Origin: Strix aluco
Taxonomy: Eukaryota > Chordata > Aves > Strigiformes > Strigidae
Assembly: GCF_031877795.1 (NCBI RefSeq)
Contig: NC_133971.1
Location: 50,149,642-50,213,641, forward strand
DNA: 64,000 bases
Direction of reading: 5' to 3'
The notes under the pieces were generated by a model that saw only the letters and a program-made list of their open reading frames with translations, ran no database searches and was not told the origin of the DNA. Of this stretch, positions 13,501 through 25,500 are shown piece by piece (position 1 is the first letter of the stretch; every line of letters begins with the position of its first letter). The position numbers and the translations under genes are program-made.

Positions 13501-16500
13501 TCCTTTTCAGAAGGGTATCTACTAAAAAAGGCCCCAGGCAAGCAATGCAGCTGTAATTCTGACAACTGTAATTTCCTTTCTGAGGGAATATAAAGCTCCT
13601 GTCAAAAACAGATGAAAGCTTCAAAACCCTGAAAAGTTCTGTAATACACGTCCTGGATTTTCTTACATTCACATGATATTGCCCCTTGCTAACTACAGTA
13701 ACGGAACATTTGTAACGTGGAACACCTTATCTGGGCTAACCAAAAACGCTGAATGAACTAACACTCTGCAATTCCTGGAGCTTGGGAACAAAGGAAACTC
13801 TGTAATGCTCATCAGAATTGCTTTTGGCTGTTTGTATGACAAGCAATAGCAGCCAGGGAAAAACTGCTTTGGGTTTTGCTCTCCCTTACACTTTTTCCCC
13901 GTGTGAGAACTCATCTCATGGGCCCTGTCCACGCACCTCAATGCTTATGACAACCGCTGAATTTCATGAAAGTTCAATCCCTAGTCATGAGTTTCCAAAG
14001 TGGGTGACCAAAGGCAGCTCCTTCTAACACCATTTTTAGGTATCTAAAGAAACAGCACAGCTCTCAAAAGCACCAGGCACTCAGCAATGCTCACTGCAGG
14101 AACTTTAGACCCGCATGTCAGGTACTCAGCACTTCCTGAGAAAGGGGTCATTTATGTAAGTATGTTATTCATTTATGTAATGATTTCATTTATGTAAATA
14201 TGTTATGCGTTAAATGCAACCCCTTTATACTTGCCAAGCAGAAAAGACTGGGAATATATGCACTGGAAAGAAGCTACAGCATGGTTCGTTGAAGTCCCCA
14301 GTCCATACAACTAAGGGATGAGGAAAGAAGAAAATGCCAGACAAAACTCCTGCCCTGCAACTTATTCATGGCCTGTGTCTGTCCTTACAGAGCCATTATG
14401 TGGCTGGAAAAGTCACTGCTCCACAGGAAAGCAACCTTCTGGCAGACCAAGAGGCTTGCAGAACTATTGCAAACTCCAGTCTCAAACAGATTTTACTTGA
14501 CAGCTCATGACAAGAAAAAACATAACATTAAAAAATCAGATGGTCAAAACATAATGTTCTCAACTGAAAAGTTTCCTGCAAAAAATAGTATATAAACATA
14601 CAATAAAAACACAAGCCAAACATACTTGTAAGAATCAGTACTGTTTTCATTTTTTTTATCAAGAAAATGTTCCTGACTGATTGTGCCAGTGGTTAGATTT
14701 AATGTTAAAACTGGAAATCCATTTTGGCACGTCCAGGAATCCATTATTTGTTTTACAGATACTGGCAAATGAACTTCATCCTGTGCATCTATAACCTGCA
14801 AGAGAATCAAGAATTAGAAATATTTACAGTAAACAGGTACTTACTGATATTGCCTCAGCAACACTCTAGGGGTTGTTCTAAAATATTAGAGAAAATAGAA
14901 CTGTATAGAGACCATGTAACTGCTTAGCACTTTGCTGGTCTGTGATTCATGCAACAAAATCAATGTAACAAAGTCCAAAGGACATTACTGACATTATAAT
15001 AAAGGCAGCATAAGTCTTTTCAGGAATTATGAAATACTGAGATGATATTTCTCATTCTTATAACCTGACTGCTAACCTTTCTCTTTTTAGTGTTAAAATA
15101 CTTACACCTCTGCATGGCTGACAGACTTAATTTGTTAATTTAATTTAAACAAAGCTATTGGAACACAAAGATTTTTAAGTGACTATCTAATGAACAAACT
15201 GAATAGTAAAGACAAACTGAAAAAGATACTAAGCTAGAGTCCCAACTAGTGTGAACTGGTACAGTCTCTGTTGGCTTCAAAGATGTGACACCCTTGCATA
15301 TCTGAAATGGTGGCACTCTCGTTCTTAACCTAAATCTGAGTCTACAACACACTGGAAGCCTTCTTTAGAGGAACAGGAAAGTGGAATTTTAAAAAATAAA
15401 TCTATTATTAGTACCTGTTTTCTTATTCACATTTCTGCCAAAACCAGCAAACGGTGAAATGCTGACCTACTGCCCTGGGTATAGACTTTATTGGTTCTGT
15501 GACATATCAGCATCTTTGATCATCAAGCCCAAAGCATCACACACTGTGATCTGGGAAAACTTAAGATCCAGAAGAATAGGCTGTGCAATTTCATGTAGGC
15601 TTAGGCAATTTCCATGAAACCCAAAACTCCACCTGGCCCTGATTTCCCATCTCATCTTGCTACTCATTGTACTTAGCTCCACTGATCTCAGGTGCAATAA
15701 AGTAGCCAAATAAACACTTCTGAAGACATTAGCTGAAAGAGCCAGCAAAGCAAATTTTATGCAAGAGAAAGACTGCACTAGGGATTGCCAAATTCCAGTG
15801 CAGTCTTCTACAAGCAGTGTATGTCCTACATTTGGACTGTGCCAAACACCACAGCAAGAATACTAGAAATAAAATGAGTACCATCTGTATGTGGGTCCAG
15901 AGATTATCTTGGTTAGCATTTGAGAAGGAAAATTCTTTCAGATATGACTGTATGGAAACAAACAGAAGCATTAGAATTCATGAGGGTTCAATGAAAAACA
16001 TCAGCAAGGCAAACAGAAATTTGTACAATTGTAATTTTCAAGCTTATAAATCAAGATGAAGGCATTAGTTTTTCAAACTTACAGTAAGTGCTCTGATAAA
16101 CAGCTTCTCAGTCAGGAAACCAGAAAGCATCCAGGTAATAGAAGCCCCCTGGAGTACAAAAAAAAGCTATGAGAAAACATGGATTATTATTGCAATATTT
16201 TTTCAAGCTATATTCCAGAGAAGTTAGGCAGGCTACTCCTACGCTTCATATTTCACAGAGGTTAAAAATGTTTTCACCATTTCCTTCATAGCCAAATAGA
16301 TCTGCAACATCCAATAAACTTGTGTGTGCAGCAGAAACAGATTTTGAATGACAAAACAACCTAAAAAAAGCATCATAATTCAACAGTTCCTCTCAAATCT
16401 ACTTTGTACCATTAGTTTAGAATACACAAAAAACAGGAAGAATTTTGTATTTTTAACCTTGTTGTATGTGATGCTGTCAAACAGAGACATTAAAGAAAAT

Positions 16501-19500
16501 GAGCCTTTGATCTTGTCTTCGCTTTCTGACAGTGATCGAACTCCTATTTCATTGTCCTCCCTTAAGACAGGTTGTACAACATGATCATAAAAGATTTTAT
16601 CCTGCAAGACAAATATAAGTGATCTGAACAGAAAATACTTATTCTCAGAAGAGAATGTAGGTTATGGGGTTAGGACTAAGAAAATAGTCTGTCAATAAAC
16701 AAGGAACAATCATTTTCCCCCCCTCCCTAACTCTCCTATGAAGTAAAAGGGACTGTATATCCAATCCTAACATTTTCCACATGCAACATTAGTAATCAGT
16801 GAAAATTTTACATGTGAGAAGACTGTGCACTTGGGCCTGACAAAGACAGTTACAGTGTAATCCTCAGGGAACAATGAATCAACTACAATCAACAGCAAAA
16901 GAACAAATACTGAAAACTTATTCAGACCTGTAAGCCATTAATATGGTAGCTTTTTCCTCCTAAATTCTGTTTCTCACCCTGAGCATTAACCTAAAAACTA
17001 AGCTACTGAGGGTCGCAAGGCTTAACTATGCAGCTCTCTGCTGTCACCTGGTGAGAAACATGGAGGGAAAATAGCTCCTTTGGTGTAAATCAATGAAGTT
17101 CTCTTTTTGTCAAATGATGATTCAATTTCCCCCAGCTGAATATCTGTCCTAAGACGGGATGGAAAATTACACAATTACAAAGGTAAAGAAAAAAACCCTA
17201 ATTTTTTTAAACACTGCAGGCTACTTTGAGCACTTCTACTTCTCAAGGAGAAGAACACAGGCTTTCAATTAATGGAATCAAATTTCTTGACCAGTTACTC
17301 TCCTTGTGAACAGCCAGTAAATTTAACTTTCAGGGTTCAATTTGTAATTGGGTGGTGATCTGTGGCACAAAGTCTAGTTGGAGGCCAGTAACTAGCAGTG
17401 TATTCCAGGGGCAAATATCAGGTCCAGTCCTGTTTAACATCTTCATTAATGATCTGGATGATGGGGCAGGTTGTACCCTCAGCAAGTTTACAGATGACAC
17501 AAAACTGGGAAAAGTGACCGATACACCAGAGGGTCATGCTGCCATCCAGAGGGACCTGGACAGGCTGGAGAAATGGGCTGACGAGAATCTCATGAAGTTC
17601 AACAAGGGGAATTGCAAAGTTCCAAAGGTGAGGGCACTGTGCACAGTCATTTATGATTGCACAGCCAAGTGCACCTTCATCTCATGGCTATAATTAGCAG
17701 TACCTATCCTCCTGTCTCAGATTTTAATGATGGATGGAGTTTTCCAATATGCTATGGGATTTATGCTTATTCCCATTTGGGTGGAATGGGAAGGAGTTTT
17801 ACTCTGCTGTGAGATTAGCTACATGCATTACATTTGCCTTAGCTACAACCAGACATCCCTGGACCCAGTGGGGTAAACAGACTCAAAACGGCCCAGCTTA
17901 GTCACCGCCTGGTAAAGATACCTGAGGCATGGGATACTTGGAATAAGAGTTTGGACAGGCAGGGAAGGAAACCATCAGCTACAGGACCCAGGAGAGAAAG
18001 TTGCATTTGCTACAGACAGATCTATGGCAAAACACCAACTCCTTGTCACTGCAGAATCCAGATGTCCTCTGCTTCAGCTGTAGAAGAGCTGGGTACAATC
18101 ACAGTCCCCAGCAGATGGAGACCCTTCAGGGAAGAGTCAAAACCTGATGGTACTTCCAAGGGGCGTTAAGTTACTAATACCACAGCTTAATTAAATCCCA
18201 CCTCCCGTACCTTCATTTTCTTTGTTCATGCTGGCACTTTGCTACTTTAGCTTATTTCAGTAAGCATTAGTACTTACCAGTGGAAGCTTGGGTTCAACAA
18301 AGGTAGCTCCCAGGTACTCAAAGTAAGATGACAGTCCCTCATTAAGCCACAGATCATTCCACCAGTTCATTGTGACCAGATTTCCAAACCACTTAAACAG
18401 AAAGAAAAAATATCTCAACAACTCTTTGGACTGCTGTTTTCATTTTTGCAGGTTAAACACACATTTCTGTGCTGAAGTAAGTTTATTTAATGTGTACACT
18501 CAATTGAATAAAATGCTGGACATTCCTTCAGATAGTGAAAATTCAGTAGAAAAAGATGCACCTTGGAAAAAGTCAGAGGTTCAGGGCAGTTATTTTTTAA
18601 TTACTTCATCTACAATTTCATACCATGAGTATGGATGTCAGGGTTTTATGTCCTTCTTTTACTCCATTTAATTTTAAACACTTACCAATAAGACTTAAAT
18701 ATCTAAAAGATCATATCAGGCTATGATTAAAAGTGGGGCATTTAGCAAGCAATTACAAAAACATTTTTCCATGTTCTTAACAAAAGGAAATTGTCAGGGG
18801 AATGATAAACAAAACTAGGGAAAACAACCATTTTCAAAATCAGCAAATCCCTATCTTGGCAAGCAATAAAACTTCCACAACAGCTCCTACATGCTCATAT
18901 TTGACAGTTCATATTCAACAAAAAACTGATCTCTTGTGGATTTTTATTTGGTAATTCTTAAAAACCTGAACTACATCTTTGTTTTAAAATAGACTTTAAT
19001 TAAGTACCAACATTTGTTTTATTGGCCTGCCATAAAAACACTCTGCTCATCTGAAGGTCTGAAAAGTTACAGACCTTGTCAGAAGGGCATACAAGTGCAC
19101 TAGCCAAGTTAAACTCTTTTGCTAACTTTGTTGACTAAGTGCAAACAGTTGTTGCTCTGGCAAACAACAAGTTAAACATAGTCAATAAAAAAGTGAAACT
19201 GCATTATCATTCCAAACCAAATATGAAAAATTTTGAAAATATCTACGAAAACTGGACAACGGTCCAGCTACAGTGTAAAATGTGTTCATGTTAATTTTGT
19301 TCTATCATACCATAGGCTGTTTCTTACAGAAAAACAAATACCTTTTATAATATGTACATGCACTGCCACTACAAACAAATACTTACAAAGTCCATTAATT
19401 TTCCCACCAAAGTACTAAGTACACTGTATATAGAGAGCACTGGGTCATCCCTACAGTATTTTCTAGTATGTCTTACTGTGTAAGAAAAAAGACAAGTAGC

Positions 19501-22500
19501 CCGTTAACAGTGTTCTATCAATGAGTCTTGTGCACAGTATGCAGTTTGTAATATGACAGAATCTGTCAATATTTTTAATATTGATTTAGCAGTGGAACAT
19601 ATTTCAGTAGTTTCAATAGTCTTTCAGTACTCTAGTGCTCACACCCCCTACTGTCAAGTCTCTATTTTTCTTCTACTAATCAGTGATTGCATCACCAGCA
19701 ACAGGGAAAAAAAACCCTCACAGGCAAATAAAAGTACAAAATTTTTTACCACATGCCTGGTGTCCTAGCTCATGTGACACAATTATGGCAATCATTGCCT
19801 TTCTGCTTGTGAATTTATCACTTGGAAGGTACATCAATGATGATTCTTGGAAAGTCATTAGCCCCCAGTTTTCCATAGCACCTGCTCCAAAATCAGGCAG
19901 TGCGACCAAATCTAAATTGATTCAAACAGAGGAAAAAAAGGTATCTTTAAAATTTTTGGAAGGAAAATGCTCACATGACTTTAATGCTCACACTGGTTCA
20001 GTGTGCAATTAAAGGATACTACATTTTAATCATTCTTTGCAGTATTATGGCAACACTCTTGCAAATGGTCTGTGAAATTTCTTCTTGTCATACTTTCAAT
20101 CTATAATTGCCACTTTTTCAGGGAGCCTGATCTGTGTTGTATCTTGTACATTCAAATGTTTTGAACAAAAATGAAGGCTGTATTCTACCAATGCTAGGAG
20201 AGAATATATTCACTTCTGGCTCTCAGAATGAGTTTCTCTGTATGATTTTCTCCTGTTCGGGAAAGATCATACTTACCTTTTTCTTCAGCCTAGCAACTGA
20301 TTAAAAAAAACCCCTTGCTCTTTCAGCTCTGTGAGTAGAGGGATCCTTTCCACTCGTATCTGAAAGGTGCCTTAGAAACACCATTTCTTTGTTTCCACAG
20401 TACGGCTGTTACCTCTGTAACTCCCCTTCTGCCTTATGCACAGGGAGCAGTTTTCAAGTTCACATGTGAGAGCTGGATGAAACATCAAGGATCTCAAAGA
20501 TATACTGCCTAAATTCAGCAGCAAAGAACAACATTTGGAAAAGGCATACACAGCATTTTGGAAGCAGGCACAATCTTGTACTCCAAACCAGCTGACCATG
20601 AGCCAGTTCCGGTCCAAAAGCTAGGCAGTTAAGTGTAGTGCTGAACCCAAGCAAAGCTAGACTGCATCTCAGCAGGGATTATCACCTCAGGTTTACTGCA
20701 AAGGTATTTCACTTTCAGTGAGACATCCTTCAGCTTGGAACAAGAAAGCTCACTTATAACTGCATTAAAATAGGTGAAGAAAAACCCTTGAATATCCCTG
20801 ATTTTAAATGTGTTTGTTCTTAATTTCACATTTTGCATTTGTGATAGAAATCTCTAGTATTTACAAGAGCTATTCTTGGTTGATCTAATCCTATTGATTT
20901 TTAAGCAAAACTTCAAAAAAAGTCAGTGGAAAATGCAGTTGGTATTGCATGACATCACAATGGGGATTGTAATGGATTTACAGCTTTCTGTAAAACTGAA
21001 ATGTTATCTAAAAGGAAGCCTGCAATACCATTCTTCTACTTCAATGTTGTAACATTTTTATACTAATGAATTAATGTATTGACACTGCTGCTAAAAAGAA
21101 GAACAGAAGCATGAAACAGAATTGTCTACAGCCCTTGAGTAGCTTGTATGATTACTAAAATAACAAAACTTAAAGAGGGAAGACTGCATGTATTACATTT
21201 TCCATAAGAAGTGTAGTGAGTAATTCTGCAAGTTATTCTAAATACAGTGGGAGATAATACATTTACACAGTTGAAAATTCATTTCTTTCAAGTGCCAAAA
21301 CACAGATTTGACAAATCAACAAATTATCTAGTAAAGAAAGGAGGGAAATTCTTCCCCCCCAGTCTTGAAATCTGCTAAGATCATGGGCAGGTTGAAAATT
21401 AATTTTAAACATGTACTGCCTTCTGTGCTCTCAATATTCTACCAATTTGTATAAAAGAGCACGTTTTCCCCTATTATTCATGCTGAAGCCGTTGGAAATC
21501 CAAGTGCAAGTAGTGGACAAACTGTACCTTGGCACTACATGATGGCACCCTTTTTTTTTGACTGAAGCTTGACTTAACTGATGTCCATTTTAAGTAGAAA
21601 CAATGTTTTCCTGCAGGAGTCTTTTTTTCTGGGGAAAAATGTGCAGGAACATACAGCCAACTCACAGGTAAGACAGGGACATACTGAAGAAAGCAGGGAA
21701 TGCTTTGGGGAGACATGGGTTACAGCAAGCGTGGATTTACTAGGAGGACACAGGGACTACAACATCCTTGTCTGGTATGGTCTATGCATGCCAGAAATAG
21801 CCACATGACTGAACAACTCCATTCTATTCACTTTCTAGTTCCATCTGTCCCTTTACTAGGAAATGATTCTTTAGTACCATCTGCCCCTTTATTAGGAAAT
21901 GATGCTTTAAAAGCGGGATGTGAAAGTAAGAGTGCTGAGTTATGGGTTAATAAGAGCCATGATGCAGAAAGGAGGATTCAGTGAGTTAAAGCTTAGAAGT
22001 TTTATTCCATGAATGGGGTAAACTGTAAAAAGAGAACACTGCAGAAGAACCCATTGCTTCTGTGAATGTTAAACCATCAGCAGCCATTTCTAGGTCCTTT
22101 AAGAAAATAAGTAAATCTCACCTGTCTTTGGCAGTGGGTAGCTGACATTAAGTAAATCTTCCAGAAAAGAAAATATTGGACCTGTTATACTTAAAGCATA
22201 GTCAACATACCCATTTTTAACTGCCTCTTTCCGAGCCCAAATACGTATCTGTAACAAACCAAAGAAGCGTTAGACAGCCCTCATATTTTCATTTTCTTTA
22301 CATCTCTTCTGTGAATCATTGTTTGAGAATGTTGTCTGTCCACACCAGACTATGCAATGAAGCTTTTAATGAAAAAATCCCAACTCAATTTTTGCTGGAC
22401 CTAACAAAATGTGGCACAGAGCCTAATCCTGCTAAAATCTAGGAGAGTTCCAGTACTTCAAAAGGGCCAAGATTCGAATTCAACTATACATTGCTGGAAC

Positions 22501-25500
22501 AAATGGACTCCTGTTTTCTTCTTTCATTAAATGGGAAATGCCGTCAAACTCTCTAGAACCACACATCTTAAGCCAACGTATTCCAGCCAGTGAGTCTGGG
22601 TGACAAACTTTCCTTCAGCCCACCACTCCTTCCCTGAAGAGAGAGAAATACATGTTCAGAGAGCATCTGCTATCCAAACATACACATCCCTCGTCTTGAA
22701 CTTTCTCACAGCCTGAAACAGACCACTGGGCTCCCATTGCTGCTGGAGAGAGCAGATGACATCTGTAGCTCTGAGTAACGGAGACAGCAGCAGCAAGCAA
22801 AGCTTTCCTATGCCCATTTGCTTTGTCACATTACTGAAAAGGGCAGCTGCTTGCCCAAAGTAATGGAGTAGACTGAGAAAAAGTTTACACCTCCAACATG
22901 TACCTCTGGGTGCGAGATCCCCAGGTGCCTAGCAGCTCAAAACCCCCACATTTCTTGCATCTAAATGCAATACATGGTTTCACATTAGCCAAAACCTAAA
23001 AGCACAGTTGGGAAGCATCAGGATTTAGTTTACAAGGGAAAAAATTAAGCATACTCAGTCAATAGAGTATCCTCAGCCTCTGAGCCTTTCTTTTCAGCCA
23101 AGGATTCAGACGAGATTCAAAGACCAGATCACTTCATTTTGCAAAACCTAAACGCAATGGGCAGACTTAAAATCCTAATCCTAGCATGGGCCTTGAGTTA
23201 TAGTACCAATATTTCAGGTTTTAAATTATTTACCAGAAATGACAAAACAGACACAGTGAACATGCTCACAGAAACACTGTGGAGGCATAAACTGAGCATC
23301 TCTGTCTGAAACCAAGGGATGAAATACCCTCTCTGCTCTATCTCACTGAACACAGGTGATGCCTCTTCCCTCTGAAAAATGCTCATTTGAATGTTTTGCT
23401 TTGCTGACTCCTGTCAGTACACATCAGCCCAAGAAAAAGGCACCACAGGCAGAGCTGTAAGCATCCAACATGTTCTATACAGGGGACAGCAGGTATGACA
23501 TACCAAGTCCAATCTTCACTTTAAAAAGCAGCTAATACTGTGCTTCCTAGGTCACCTGTGCACTGTCATCTAACCTTGTCGCACCTTTCCCCAGTACGAT
23601 GACAATGAACTAACCATGGAAGCTAACACCACGCTCTCATTTATTAAGAACAGCAAGTATGCACTACCCTTAATAGCTTTATGCTCGAGTTTACTATTTA
23701 CATCTTGATACATCTTTTCCCTGTTGACTTTCAGCAACAGAAGGAAAGTGAAATAACTGGTGCCAATGGAGTATATTCTTTTAAAGCTTCCCTCAAGAAG
23801 CTTTGGCCATTATACTGTAAGAGCAAAACTGAATACTCACTGATGAAGAAATTTCAAACACAAAACAGTCACTTTTGGAGGCTAAAAACTGTGCCCACTG
23901 AAGAATAAAAGGTTAAAACAGTAGTATACAAAGTGCTTGGAGCACAGTATTGCTCCTACTGACGTCATGACACTGCTCCTCAAACGGGCGTTGAAGAACA
24001 AGGCACTGAACTTCGGTGGCTTGTCACAGCAGTGGAAATGGATATTTTTTCCAACTGAGACAGCTAAGAAGATAAGAAGACCCTGAATTATGACCAGTAC
24101 TTTCTGCAGAGTAGCCGCTCCTGAAGTTTTAACATACAGAGCCCATACCTACTTGTGGAATTGTATTAAACAAACAGGACATGACAATAATTCTCCTAAA
24201 GGAAAGCTTCCTCCAGAAGTATCTGCAGGATAAATGTTAGCCGTTTTGTCACATAAGCAAATGGTTTTGGAATGGAAAGCACAGTTAATGTCTGTGATAT
24301 CTTCTAAAGCACATGATGCACCACAGAGCCAATTTATGCGGCATCATATTTACCTCATTTCCCCGCTCGGTTCTGGTGACATAATCAAAATCACAAATCA
24401 CAAAAGCAGTCAAGTAAGTTGACATTTTCAGCGAAGTGTTAAATGTGGTAACAGTCCACAGGCTTCCATTTTCATCCTTCATTTCAGATACATCTATAAA
24501 AAATATCAAAGAAATATTCAAACCATTTCTCTTCCATAACAACCAAGGAATTTTGTGTTTTCTGCATGTTTTTTTAACATGCACTAACTTCGTATGTTTC
24601 TGGTAGGAGGCAAGCAGCCAGACTCATTGCTACTGTCATGTATGAGAGTTGTGACCTTCCAGACAAACACCAAAAATCCACTCTCAAGTTTCTTAACTGA
24701 AGTCTTGGAAGGATATCAGACAGCGTCAGTTTTAGGATGTGGGCAAACTGTGGACAATTTATCCCATGCTGCATATGTCTAAAATGTATGATCTATTATG
24801 ATTCAAATATAGCTCATGTGTTCCTGAGAACTATGAAATACTTAATCAGATACCTTCCTTCTAAATAAGGGGGACATGAACAAGATTGTCAGTGGAAGAA
24901 AATGCTTCAAGACATTCCCACAGAGACCCCCATCTATTATAATTCCTAAATTACTTAGCTTCCATGCTAATCTCATAAAACTTTCTTTTTATGGATTAAC
25001 ATTATTTAGGTGAAAAATAAAGATTCATTAAGAAGGAGGCAAGAGATCCAACAGATCTCTGTAAGAATACTAATTTACAGAATTTGTTTGGAATCTTATA
25101 TCCCACATGCATCCCACATGAGATCCCAGCAACAGACAGGAGGAACATCTCCAGAGACTTATAGTCCTATCATTCTTATTCTGCACATACACAGGAGGCT
25201 ATAGTGTCTCTGCCTGGTAAAATAATTTTTTGTATGTTATAAGTATGTCTTAAAATCTACTTAGAATGAAAGGAATCCCTTAATACCATAATTACAGGTT
25301 TGCATACTGTGGATGCCATTTTGTTTTAAGCAGATATCATGCAGTAAGACAGGCACACTGACTAAGGAGTAAATGCCAGGAATCAAACCCCGTGCAGTCT
25401 CCAGCAACCAGAGGAGAGCACATTGCAACTGACAAAACTATGGAATTATTGCCATCAGAGACATTAACTATGAATAACTGTCTCCAATTTTTTAAGTTTA

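Larger units (their letters stand above)
13151..16457 (-). other. LVRN introns 10 to 7 (with exons 10, 9 and 8 between them)
   Basis: Introns at 13151-14625, 14796-15881, 15948-16082 and 16149-16457, all GT-AG. Intron 8, at 135 bases, is the smallest of the gene. Only the 11-bp word repeat at 14149-14197 was noted. Confidence 0.85.
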
